From Thalassospira sp. MCCC 1A01148 (GTDB lineage: Bacteria; Pseudomonadota; Alphaproteobacteria; Rhodospirillales; Thalassospiraceae), in assembly GCF_001613795.1 (NCBI RefSeq), contig NZ_LPVZ01000018.1, positions 229,184-293,183 on the forward strand: DNA of 64,000 nucleotides, given 5' to 3'. Below, piece after piece: positions 36,030 to 44,077 of this stretch (positions within the stretch are counted from its first letter, which is position 1; each line of letters begins with the position of its first letter). A program made the translations under genes and the position numbers. Below the pieces are notes generated by a model. It saw nothing but the letters and a program-made list of their open reading frames with translations. It made no database searches and was not told where the DNA came from.

Positions 36030-36920
36030 ATGTCCAACGTCAAAACCGTTTTGCCAAACCTGCGATGTAAACTTGGCGAAGGCCCGCATTGGGATGCCGA
36101 AGATGGTGTTCTGTATTGGGTCGATATTATTGGCAAAACCGCTTATGCGTTGCGCCCCGATGATGGCGGGTCGCGCAGTTGGGCATTTGATCAACCTGTT
36201 GCGGCCATTGTCCCGCGCGAGAAGGACGGGCTTTTGATTGCCCTTGCGGACGGGCTCGCCTTCCTTGACCCGGAAAGTGGCGAAACCACGCCGTTTGTTG
36301 CCCCCGACAGTGACAATGCCGGCAATCGGTCAAATGAAAGCCGGGTCGATCCGAAAGGCCGGTTCTGGCATGGCACCATGCAAAACAATATCGGCCCCAA
36401 TGGTGAAGACTTGCCGGTAACGGCATCGACCGGGACGCTCAACCGCGTGGGTGCGGATGGAGAAGTCACCCGGTTTGCCGCCAATGTTGGTATCTCCAAC
36501 ACATTGCTGTGGTCGGCAGATGGCACCAAAATGTTCTTTGGCGACACCATTGCCAACACGCTTAATGTTTATGACTTTGACATGGAAACCGGTGTGCCTT
36601 CCAACCCGAAGCCGTTCTTTGGCCCGCAGGATCGCGGGAATATGGATGGTTCGGCAATGGATGCGGATGGATATATCTGGAACGCGCGCTGGGGTGGGGG
36701 ATGCCTGATGCGCTTTGCCCCTGATGGCAGTGTTGACCGGGTGATCGAACTGCCGGTGACCCAGCCAACCAGTTGTGTGTTTGGGGGCCCGGACCTTAAA
36801 ACGCTTTATATCACCTCGGCCGCGGTCGGGCTGGAGAACAGTGGCAATCCGCTTGAAGGGGCCTTGTTGTCCATCAAGACAGATGTGGCGGGCTTGCCGT
36901 GCCATCGGTTTGCCGGCTGA
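36030..36920 (+). CDS. SMP-30/gluconolactonase family lactonase (second copy)
   Basis: 296 residues from the ATG at 36030, with GGAG six bases upstream; an earlier in-frame ATG at 35979 lacks such a site. The beta-propeller metal ligands appear as Glu in KLGEGPHWD, Asn in ISNTLLWSADG and Asp in NMDGSAMDADG. The last motif differs from the PDGGAVD form of the other copy in this window, so the two probably use different lactones. The gene stands alone beside the iron operon and lies 13 kb from the uronate cluster. Candidate substrates are gluconolactone, arabinolactone or xylonolactone. Confidence 0.9.
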   Translation: MSNVKTVLPNLRCKLGEGPHWDAEDGVLYWVDIIGKTAYALRPDDGGSRSWAFDQPVAAIVPREKDGLLIALADGLAFLDPESGETTPFVAPDSDNAGNRSNESRVDPKGRFWHGTMQNNIGPNGEDLPVTASTGTLNRVGADGEVTRFAANVGISNTLLWSADGTKMFFGDTIANTLNVYDFDMETGVPSNPKPFFGPQDRGNMDGSAMDADGYIWNARWGGGCLMRFAPDGSVDRVIELPVTQPTSCVFGGPDLKTLYITSAAVGLENSGNPLEGALLSIKTDVAGLPCHRFAG

Positions 36921-37076
36921 TCGTTTACCGGTCTTAAGCGCCTATTGGTTGTCATTAATCAGGCAATTGGCGCTTCTTGCCCATTTTTGGCCTTGGTTTT
37001 CGGTATGTTTGGCGTCACCATAGCGTGTGCACAGCACATTGGACACCATCAAAAATACGAGCAAACCGGGGTCAAA

Positions 37077-38651
37077 ATGAAACCTGCTAACGCCGCAGCC
37101 AAGTGGGCAAGGGCACTTTTTGTCATTGGCATGGTCGGGATATTGTCGGGCTGTGCGGCCCTGCAACCGTCCGGCAACAGTGTCACCGGATCGGTCAGTT
37201 ATCGCGAACGGATTGCGCTTTCGCCCGATAATACCTTCCTTGTCGTGCGCTTGCTTGATGTATCGCGTGCTGATGCACCGTCAGTTGAAATTGCCGCACT
37301 GCGTCAGCCGGTCAGCAATCCGCCCATAGTGTTTGTCCTGCCCTATGATGCGGATGATATCGATCCGCGCATGACCTATGTGATCGAGGCGAAAATCGTC
37401 AATGCCGACGGCGACCTTCTGTTTCGCAATGATCAGGCCTATCCCGTCCTGACCCGCGATGCGCCAAGTGATGTCGACATCCTTGTTCGCAAAATCGCCC
37501 GCACACAGGGGGATGGCAGCAGCAAAGGCAACGCTTCGGCGATTGACAATCATATCGCCGCGATCAAGGCCCGCTTGCCCGACATGCGGGTGATCCCCGG
37601 TCAGTATTCGGCATCCGATCACACCGTGACCTACAATGCCTATATCTCGCCAGAGGGCGAACCGGTTCTGGTCGACGAGCATCGCGATCTTGGCGATTAC
37701 GGAACCAGTGACGTTAAGCTCTATTACCGCAATGGGCAGCTTTTGCGCTTTGCCGAGGACGCAAAGCGGGTCAATTATGGTGGTTCCAACGATGATCAAC
37801 CGTTGCAATACACCCTTAAACTTGATTTCGCACAGGGCCGTTTCACGTCCGGAAGCAAAACCGTTAATGGCAATGTCAGTGAGCCCGATGAACATGAAAT
37901 CAGCGGGGCGCTGTCGCAAAGCAAGGTGGCGCTCAGCCGGATCGATGCCATGTTAAGCCAGCTTAACAGCACGCCGGACTCCCGCAGCGGCCCGGAGCTG
38001 TTTATCTGTGATGACAAAAGCCGCTTTGCAGTGACCTTTGATCAGGATGCCAAGCGCGCCATTGTTGAATTCCGGGGGCGCGAGCCGATCAGTCTGGCGC
38101 AAATGCCGACCGGATCGGGATATGGTTATGGCAATGAAATATATGAACTGCGCGGCAAGGGCGCAGATGCCATCTGGACAACTCCGTCAGGTGATTTCCA
38201 TTGCGCCGTTTCGTCCATGCCGAGCGAGGCTGCCAGTCTTACCCTTGCGCCCGGCGATTTCCCGGTGGTTTCGGTAGAGGAGCTGAAAGCGCAGGGGGAC
38301 GGGGTCTGGACGCGCTATTTTGATGAAATGATGCCAGCAATCACCACCTGCCTTGCCAAAAATCCCGGTGATCTGGTTTCGGTGCTGAAAGCCTGGCCAA
38401 TGAACCATGGCATGGTTGGGGTGCGCACGATCAATGGCAATGGCGGGCGTCATGATTGTCTGGTGCCAGCAGACGGCATGGGAACCGCACAGACCGAACT
38501 GGTTGAAACCACCACCAACATTCTGCCCGGTGAAGATATCGTCCGTTTCACCCCGGCCAGCGGTGCTTATCCCGACGGAGATTGCTTTGCCCATGAACGG
38601 CTGGTGCAAAAGGGCGTCTTTGTTGGCTGGTTGTCTGAAAAGACCTGCTGA
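37077..38651 (+). CDS. Lipoprotein with YbaY domain and MliC-like lysozyme-inhibitor domain
   Basis: 524 residues. Signal and lipobox are at about residues 14-24 (VGILSGC, lipidated Cys), so it is a lipoprotein. A YbaY/YscW domain spans about residues 33-140 (SVTGSVSYRERIALSPDN; PIVFVLPYD; DVDILVRKI). Residues 308-376 look like an MliC domain (inhibitor of c-type lysozyme): LFICDDKSRFAVTF, then SGYGYGNEIYELRGKGADAIW and FHC, with Cys311 and Cys376 placed for the usual disulfide. The last 130 residues hold four more cysteines and are unknown to me. The ATG at 37077 was chosen over an upstream start because it gives the lipoprotein signal directly. Defence of the envelope against lysozymes is the likely role. 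Confidence 0.8.
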   Translation: MKPANAAAKWARALFVIGMVGILSGCAALQPSGNSVTGSVSYRERIALSPDNTFLVVRLLDVSRADAPSVEIAALRQPVSNPPIVFVLPYDADDIDPRMTYVIEAKIVNADGDLLFRNDQAYPVLTRDAPSDVDILVRKIARTQGDGSSKGNASAIDNHIAAIKARLPDMRVIPGQYSASDHTVTYNAYISPEGEPVLVDEHRDLGDYGTSDVKLYYRNGQLLRFAEDAKRVNYGGSNDDQPLQYTLKLDFAQGRFTSGSKTVNGNVSEPDEHEISGALSQSKVALSRIDAMLSQLNSTPDSRSGPELFICDDKSRFAVTFDQDAKRAIVEFRGREPISLAQMPTGSGYGYGNEIYELRGKGADAIWTTPSGDFHCAVSSMPSEAASLTLAPGDFPVVSVEELKAQGDGVWTRYFDEMMPAITTCLAKNPGDLVSVLKAWPMNHGMVGVRTINGNGGRHDCLVPADGMGTAQTELVETTTNILPGEDIVRFTPASGAYPDGDCFAHERLVQKGVFVGWLSEKTC

Positions 38652-38679
38652 TCTGATCGGCATTGGATGCAGAAACAAA

Positions 38680-38714
38680 AATCCCGGCCGGGGCAACCCG
38701 GGCCGGGATTTTTT
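38680..38714. terminator. Intrinsic terminator between the YbaY/MliC and GNAT genes
   Basis: AATCCCGGCC pairs with GGCCGGGATT, the loop also holds a GGG-CAA-CCC mini-stem, and TTTT follows. A-rich bases before it let it work for the convergent GNAT gene as well. Confidence 0.9.
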
Positions 38715-38733
38715 GTCTTATTGCCTTGATGTC

Positions 38734-39240
38734 CTAGTGGATCATGGCCCCGGTCGCGGTGAGCATACCGCTTGACCCACTTAAGCCATCGTCATTGCCA
38801 AGTTGAACCGCCTGGAACCGGTGACGGTCAAAATGGCCGGGCATCAGAAGCCCGCTTGCAGGCGCAGCATGGAAGCCAAAGCGCGCATAGTAATCCGGAT
38901 CCCCCACCAGAAGAACCGAACGGTGACCGGCCGTCTGTGCAGCATTAAGGGCGGCATAAACCAGACCGGCACCAACCCCGGACCCGCTATAGATTTTATC
39001 CACGGCAAGCGGGCCGAGCAGCAATGCATCGCCTGCATCACCGGCATTGACATTCCACAACCGGACGGTGCCGATCATGTGTTTGCCGTCAAAGGCGACA
39101 AACGCCAGACCGTCAGCCGGAAGCCGATTACGGCGCAGGATTTCAGACGATTTCCCGAAACGCGCCGGACCCATTACGCGATCCAGCAGCTTTTCGCGCT
39201 CGATATGTGCATAGGCACCTTCGCGATCAATCGTGATCAT
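38734..39240 (-). CDS. GNAT-family N-acetyltransferase, second gene of the ornithine decarboxylase unit
   Basis: 168 residues. The acetyl-CoA-binding motif A is LLGPLAVDKIYSGSGVGAGLVYAALNAAQ (about residues 73-101), followed by VLLVGDPDYYARFGFHAAPA, the YhbS-like signature. It starts 24 bases downstream of the ornithine decarboxylase stop in the same direction, so co-transcription is likely. An acetyl acceptor in polyamine metabolism, such as ornithine, putrescine or diaminobutyrate, is inferred only from that context. It lacks a signal peptide. Confidence 0.9.
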   Translation of the reverse strand: MITIDREGAYAHIEREKLLDRVMGPARFGKSSEILRRNRLPADGLAFVAFDGKHMIGTVRLWNVNAGDAGDALLLGPLAVDKIYSGSGVGAGLVYAALNAAQTAGHRSVLLVGDPDYYARFGFHAAPASGLLMPGHFDRHRFQAVQLGNDDGLSGSSGMLTATGAMIH

Positions 39241-39263
39241 TGGCCTGTCTTTCGCAAATGCGG

Positions 39264-40397
39264 TCAGATGACATAGGCGGCAAGCGGCGAGAAGCCGTTG
39301 AACGCCACGGACGCATAAGTGGTGGTGTAGGCACCGGTTGCCTCGATCAGAACCTCGTCACCGATGGTCAAGGAGACCGGCAGGTCATACGGGGTCTTTT
39401 CATACAGCACGTCAGCCGAATCACAGGTCGGACCAGCCAGAACACACGGGGCGACGTCGCCGCCATCATGGATCGTGGTGATCGGATAACGGATGGCTTC
39501 GTCCATGGTTTCGGCAAGGCCACCGAATTTACCGATATCAAGGTAAACCCAGCGCACCGGATCGTCGGCATGCTTGCGCGAAATCAGAACAACCTCGGCT
39601 TTGATCACACCGGCATCACCCACCATGCCACGGCCCGGTTCGATAATGGTTTCGGGCATGCGGTTGCCAAAGTGGTTGTGAAGCGCATCAACAATCGCAG
39701 CACCGTATGCTTCGGTCGCTGGAATGTCGCGCAGATACCGGGTCGGGAAGCCGCCACCCATATTGACCATACGAAGATGAATGCCCTTGTCTGCCAGGGT
39801 GCGGAAGATCGATGATGCTTCCGAAAGCGCGGTGTCCCATGCATCAAGGTTGCACTGCTGCGAGCCGACATGGAAGGACACGCCATAGGCATCCAGACCC
39901 ATGTGATGAGCATGCTCAAGAACTTCGAGTGCCATGGACGGCGCGCAACCGAATTTGCGCGACAGCGGCCATTCTGCGCCAACGCCGTCGGTCAGGATGC
40001 GGCAGAAAACCTGCGCACCCGGTGCGACACGGGCAATTTTTTCGACTTCTTCGACGCAATCAACCGCATAGAGGCGCACACCGAGTTCAAAAGCGCGCGC
40101 AATGTCGCGTTCCTTTTTGATGGTGTTGCCAAAGGAAATGCGGTCCGGAGTGGCACCTGCGGCCATCGCCATTTCGATTTCCGGGACGGATGCGGTGTCA
40201 AAGTTGCTGCCAAGGTCGGCAAGCAGGCTCAGAACTTCCGGTGCCGGGTTTGCCTTGACGGCATAGAAAATGCGCGAGCTCGGAAGCGCACGGGTAAAGG
40301 TCTCGTAGTTGCGCTGAACAACGTCGAGATCAACAACAAGGCACGGACCTTCCGGGCGGTTCTGTGCGAGAAAATCAATAATACGCTGAGTTGCCAT
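39264..40397 (-). CDS. odc: Ornithine (lysine/ornithine) decarboxylase, type III fold
   Basis: 377 residues. A PLP-dependent, alanine-racemase-fold decarboxylase that forms putrescine from ornithine (and possibly cadaverine from lysine). The Schiff-base Lys48 is in FYAVKANP. The substrate-binding histidine-bearing strand is GVSFHVGSQQ, the phosphate-binding loop is GGGFPTRY and EPGRGMVGDAG, and the catalytic Cys is in GPTCDSADVLYE, as in eukaryotic ODC. The ATG at 40397 is chosen because the family begins here; upstream frame codons do not resemble ODC. A 300-nt leader with a conserved-looking short frame precedes it, and a GNAT gene follows. Confidence 0.95.
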   Translation of the reverse strand: MATQRIIDFLAQNRPEGPCLVVDLDVVQRNYETFTRALPSSRIFYAVKANPAPEVLSLLADLGSNFDTASVPEIEMAMAAGATPDRISFGNTIKKERDIARAFELGVRLYAVDCVEEVEKIARVAPGAQVFCRILTDGVGAEWPLSRKFGCAPSMALEVLEHAHHMGLDAYGVSFHVGSQQCNLDAWDTALSEASSIFRTLADKGIHLRMVNMGGGFPTRYLRDIPATEAYGAAIVDALHNHFGNRMPETIIEPGRGMVGDAGVIKAEVVLISRKHADDPVRWVYLDIGKFGGLAETMDEAIRYPITTIHDGGDVAPCVLAGPTCDSADVLYEKTPYDLPVSLTIGDEVLIEATGAYTTTYASVAFNGFSPLAAYVI

Positions 40398-40700
40398 TGG
40401 GGCGTTCTCCCATTCCACGATATGGCAGCGTGCATGTACCTGATGCGTGCGCGCGGTGGAGGCGCGATGACGCGGACTACCTGCATGCTGTTTAGCCCCG
40501 GGGCCAACCGGAACTTGCGAAGTCTGCCTCGCTATGGAATGGGGAGTTCCCTTTCCGCACGTGGGCAATGATGGTGTGCCTCTTTAGTGTCGGTGGATTT
40601 GGACGCCACCTGAGACCAAAAAAGCCCTACACCGTCGTTGCTTTAAGTGACCCCGAGGGTTCCAAAATTGGGACCACCACAGGCACGTGCGACTTTGGGC
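40398..40700 (-). ncRNA. Long 5' leader of ornithine decarboxylase (candidate speF RNA motif)
   Basis: Alphaproteobacterial speF/odc genes are known to carry a conserved structured leader (the speF motif). Here a candidate promoter (TTGCAC, 17 bp, TAAATG on the minus strand, about 40700-40740) would give a transcript with about 300 untranslated bases. The leader contains GC-rich self-complementary segments, including a palindromic GGCCCC/GGGGC(C/T) around 40495-40505. It also holds a short frame starting at 40486 that reads MQVVRVIAPPPRARIRYMH and has GGGG nine bases before its ATG. This frame overlaps the odc start out of frame. I cannot draw the Rfam structure by eye, so the family call is by gene context and length. 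Confidence 0.5.
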
Positions 40701-41023
40701 AAGTCCGCATTTACGCCCGATGCTTTTTGCGTGCAAGTGAAATTTTCATCCGTTTTGTTCTGAAACAATCGCAGGATCGTCGAAGAAGTCATGCTGCGAC
40801 GCAAAAAATGGCGCGAATGGCCGCGTTCAGGATTTGCAATATGTTCTGTTGGCAGGTTTTGGTATGGGGCAATGCAATTTGCGCATAAGTTGACGGCACT
40901 TTCGAAGGCAATTGACGGTTCCAGACGGGCGGTGTAGCCCTTGGGACATGTAATTGCCCCGGCCCGATTTCGCCGCGTCGTCTGGCGCGCTACGTTTTTG
41001 CGCCGCCCAGTCAGGAAATTCTC
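40701..41023. other. Divergent upstream region between odc leader and DUF3830 gene
   Basis: About 320 bp with the possible odc promoter on the minus strand and two TTGACGG elements (about 40889 and 40913) that might serve the plus-strand DUF3830 gene. No gene seen. Confidence 0.4.
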
Positions 41024-41437
41024 ATGTCCAATATCAAAATCACCGCTGGCCCCTTCACCTTTGACGGCGTGCTCGAAATCGAAAAGGCACCGCATACCTG
41101 CAAGGCGTTCCTTGATCGCATGCCGTTTGAAAGCAAGGCCGTCCATGTCCGCTGGAGTGGCGAGGGAGTCTGGATGCCACTCGGCGATTATCAGTTTGGT
41201 GTGGACTACGAAAACCACACCAGCTTCCCGGCCCCGGGCCAGATCATCCTGTATCCGGGCGGCATCAGCGAAACCGAAATCCTGCTTGCCTATGGCGGGG
41301 TGCATTTCGCCTCCAAGGTCGGCCAGCTTGCCGGCAACCACTTCATCACGGTCACTAGCAATCTCGAAGACCTTGAAAAGCTCGGCAAAATGACGCTTTG
41401 GGAAGGTGCCCAGCCGATCAGGTTCGAACTGGCGTAA
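41024..41437 (+). CDS. DUF3830 family protein (cyclophilin-like fold)
   Basis: 137 residues, no signal peptide. The whole length fits DUF3830, a cyclophilin-like beta-barrel family: IKITAGPFTFDGVLEIEKAPHTCKAFLDRMPFESKAVHVRWSGEGVWMP in pieces, then GQIILYPGGISETEILLAYGG and GQLAGNHFITV. The family is frequently found beside amidohydrolases and carbamoylases; here it is not, being followed by a DedA gene. No catalytic motif is established. The function is unknown. Confidence 0.85.
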   Translation: MSNIKITAGPFTFDGVLEIEKAPHTCKAFLDRMPFESKAVHVRWSGEGVWMPLGDYQFGVDYENHTSFPAPGQIILYPGGISETEILLAYGGVHFASKVGQLAGNHFITVTSNLEDLEKLGKMTLWEGAQPIRFELA

Positions 41438-41530
41438 ATAATAAAAGTCACTGTGATCGGGCGCACTTCACTGTGTGCCCGGTTTGGCCTAGAAGGCCAT
41501 CCAGTTTGCAATTTTCCGGTCAGGTTTAGC

Positions 41531-42136
41531 GTGTTCGAAACAATCAATCAGTGGGTTCAGGAATATCAGCAGTTCATCTATATCCTGATTTTCACCTACT
41601 GTGTCAGCAAGGCCAGTATCCTGCCGGTATTTGCGGGCATGCTGGTTGCGGCCGAAAGCCTTGTGGCGGGACCAGCATTGGGGGCCATGATTGCTGGCGG
41701 GTTCATCGGGGATATGGTGCGCTTTGTTCTGGCGCGGAAATATGGCGATGCGCTTGTCGCGAAAATGCCGGATGCCCTTGCGATGTGGATGCGCAAGACG
41801 CTGCGTCTGTTTGAGCATTACGGCATCGCCTATATCCTGCTCTGTCGTTATCCGCATGGGGTGCGCTCATTTGGTGTTTTCCCGGTCGGCATGAGTTCGA
41901 TGTCATTCATCCGCTTCCTGCCGCTCAGCATCACATCAGTGGTCCTCTGGGCCGGACTTTATTTCAGTCTTGGCTATAGCGTCGGCGAGGGGATGTCCGA
42001 ACTGATTGAGCATAACCTGGCCATACTGAGCCCGATACTGCTTTTGGTCTTTATCACGATTGGCTGGTTTGCGTTACGCCGGATCGACAAGCTTGAAGCA
42101 CAGGCTGAAAAGGCCGCTGAAAGCGCCGAGCACTGA
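41531..42136 (+). CDS. DedA/SNARE-associated family membrane protein
   Basis: 201 residues from a GTG at 41531, preceded by CAGG; a longer frame from 41453 has a non-hydrophobic tail not expected in the family. Several membrane or re-entrant segments are seen (FIYILIFTYCVSKASILPVFAGMLV; LGAMIAGGFIGDMVRFVLARKYGD; LSITSVVLWAGLYFSLGYSVG). The DedA arginine motif appears as CRYPHGVRSFGVFPVG, a variant of the usual R-x-x-PG-x-R. Members handle lipid-carrier flipping and membrane homeostasis. A stem follows the stop. Confidence 0.85.
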   Translation: MFETINQWVQEYQQFIYILIFTYCVSKASILPVFAGMLVAAESLVAGPALGAMIAGGFIGDMVRFVLARKYGDALVAKMPDALAMWMRKTLRLFEHYGIAYILLCRYPHGVRSFGVFPVGMSSMSFIRFLPLSITSVVLWAGLYFSLGYSVGEGMSELIEHNLAILSPILLLVFITIGWFALRRIDKLEAQAEKAAESAEH

Positions 42137-42156
42137 TCATGGTTTTTCCATGATCA
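42134..42156. repeat. Inverted repeat after the DedA gene
   Basis: TGATCATGG-ttttt-CCATGATCA, a perfect 9-bp stem overlapping the DedA stop codon. It probably protects the 3' end or helps terminate plus-strand transcripts. Confidence 0.55.
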
Positions 42157-42160
42157 GAAC

Positions 42161-42194
42161 AAATAAAAACGGCAGCCTGATCAGGCTGCCGTTT
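42161..42194 (-). terminator. Intrinsic terminator of the U32 gene
   Basis: Read on the minus strand, AAACGGCAGCC...GGCTGCCGTTT is followed by TTATTTG. The stem is 11 bp or more with a TGATCA-containing tip. It lies 25 bp beyond the U32 stop codon. Confidence 0.8.
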
Positions 42195-42218
42195 GTGTAT
42201 CTGCGATAGGCGGGCTGC

Positions 42219-43868
42219 TTATTCGGCGGCGATCGTCTTGCCGTCTTTTTCAAGCATCTCGCCCTGTTTGCGCTTGGCAAGGATTTCGCGCGCCTTGGCA
42301 TAGCTTTCATCATGCCAGAAGATCAGACAGCCGTTGCAACCCCGGCCACAGCAGCCCTTGGTGCCAACACGCGGAGTGCGGAAGGAGCGTTCCTTCTGGC
42401 GATCATCAAGGGCGCTCTGAAGCGCATCACGCTTGGCGTCATAGCGTTCTTCATTGCCTTTGCCCATTTCGATCTTGTGGCCTTCCTGATCAAGTTTCAG
42501 GCGCTGCCATTCGTCTTCGGACAGGGCCTTTTCCTTGCGCACGATGGTCATCAGAAGGACTTCGCGCTTCAGAAACTCCGGGTCTTCCTGTTCAAACAGG
42601 CTAAACGGCAAACGGATGAACGGTTGGGTGTTGGCGTGCACGGCTTCACCGACCTTGCCGGTTTTGGCGTCAATGAATTCATACATGCGGATGAAAATCG
42701 TCTGGCGCGAGCGTGGCGGCACGATTTCGATCACGTCCCCCGGCAGCATGCGGTTTTTGACCGACATGACAAAGGCATCGTCTTCGAACTCGACGATCTG
42801 ACCGGCATATTCCCAGTCCGACACATTGGTGTTGCTGTCATAGCCATGCGCATAATTGGTCAGACGCCCGTCATGGAAGGCCAGCGTATAGCCCCGGTTG
42901 GGGATGGTCGCCAGTTCCTTCATGTATTCTTCGGCTGACCAGTTTTCCGGGTCCTTGTACCAGTCATCAATTGCCATGCGATAGGCGCGCGCAACGAGAC
43001 CGGCGTAATACGGGCTTTTGCCGCGGCCTTCGACCTTGAGGCTGTCGACCCCGATTTTCAGGTAATCTTCAAGCTTGGGCATGATGCACAGATCGCGCGA
43101 GTTCAGGATGTATGATCCGCGCTCGTCTTCCTGAATTTCCATCAGCTCGCCCGGACGCATGTCTTCTTCAAGGAAGAAGTCAAACATCTCGAGATTTTCC
43201 TCGGTCAGTTTGAGTTCCTTGACCGTGCCGTCCTTAAGCTTCATGTGGACTTTGTATTTCCAGCGGCAGCTGTTGGCACACGCGCCCTGATTTGCCCCAC
43301 GTTCGGCCATGAAGTTCGACAGCAGGCAACGACCGGAATAGGTCATGCACATGGAGCCATGCACAAACGCCTCGATCTTGATGTCCTGGCATTTTTCGCG
43401 GATTTCGGTCAGTTCCTCATAGGAAACCTCACGGCCCAGAACGACCAGCTTGGCTCCGATGCTTTGCCAGAATTTGACACTCTGCCACGAACACACATTG
43501 GCCTGTGTCGACACATGCAAATCAAGTTCCGGCGCATGTTCGCGGACAAACATGAAAACACCCGGATCGGCCACGATCAGGCCATCGGGGCGGACCTTGC
43601 GCACGGTATCGACATATTCCGGCAGCTTGTCGATATCCTTGTTATGCGAAAACAGGTTCAGTGTGAGGTAAACGCGCACACCATGGCTGTGGGCGAAATC
43701 AATGCCCTCGACCACGTCATCAAGCGACATCTGGCTTTTAACACGCAGCGACAGGTCCGGCGTGCCCATGTAAACGGCATCCGCGCCATACAGCACGGCA
43801 ACCTTCAGCTTTTCGAGCGAGCCTGCGGGCATCAGCAATTCGGAACGGCGCGATTGATTACTCATCAC
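42219..43868 (-). CDS. Peptidase U32 family protein, TrhP (YegQ)-like tRNA hydroxylation factor
   Basis: 549 residues. Despite the peptidase name, the YegQ/TrhP branch is involved in 5-hydroxyuridine formation at tRNA position 34, with prephenate and an iron-sulfur cluster. The N-terminal barrel begins RRSELLMPAGSLEKLKVAVLYGADAVYMG. The cluster cysteines are in SMCMTYSGRCLLSNFM and NQGACANSCRWKY. A C-terminal extension beyond the E. coli form carries a four-cysteine patch at about residues 504-513 (GCCGRGCNGC) followed by LIFWHD. The gene has an ATG at 43868 or 43865. It stands alone. Confidence 0.88.
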   Translation of the reverse strand: MMSNQSRRSELLMPAGSLEKLKVAVLYGADAVYMGTPDLSLRVKSQMSLDDVVEGIDFAHSHGVRVYLTLNLFSHNKDIDKLPEYVDTVRKVRPDGLIVADPGVFMFVREHAPELDLHVSTQANVCSWQSVKFWQSIGAKLVVLGREVSYEELTEIREKCQDIKIEAFVHGSMCMTYSGRCLLSNFMAERGANQGACANSCRWKYKVHMKLKDGTVKELKLTEENLEMFDFFLEEDMRPGELMEIQEDERGSYILNSRDLCIMPKLEDYLKIGVDSLKVEGRGKSPYYAGLVARAYRMAIDDWYKDPENWSAEEYMKELATIPNRGYTLAFHDGRLTNYAHGYDSNTNVSDWEYAGQIVEFEDDAFVMSVKNRMLPGDVIEIVPPRSRQTIFIRMYEFIDAKTGKVGEAVHANTQPFIRLPFSLFEQEDPEFLKREVLLMTIVRKEKALSEDEWQRLKLDQEGHKIEMGKGNEERYDAKRDALQSALDDRQKERSFRTPRVGTKGCCGRGCNGCLIFWHDESYAKAREILAKRKQGEMLEKDGKTIAAE

Positions 43869-44025
43869 TTGCGGGTCTTTTCTATTTGGTCGTCTGCGGG
43901 AAATCTCTCTGGCGCGGCTTCTATCACAGCCTGCTGCCTGTGCCGATTAAAATCGCATATTTCGCAAGCCTTGCATAGCTATGGCCGTAATGAGCTGCCA
44001 TGCCGGACTTGCAGGGCGCCAAGCA

Positions 44026-44055
44026 AAACACCCCCGCCAAGGGGCAGGGGTGTTT
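44026..44055 (-). terminator. Intrinsic terminator of the symporter gene
   Basis: On the minus strand AAACACCCC pairs with GGGGTGTTT, with a GC-rich loop, followed by TGCTT. It lies 23 bp beyond the symporter stop codon. Confidence 0.8.
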
Positions 44056-44077
44056 GGAATCGTTTCAAAGTTTTGGC

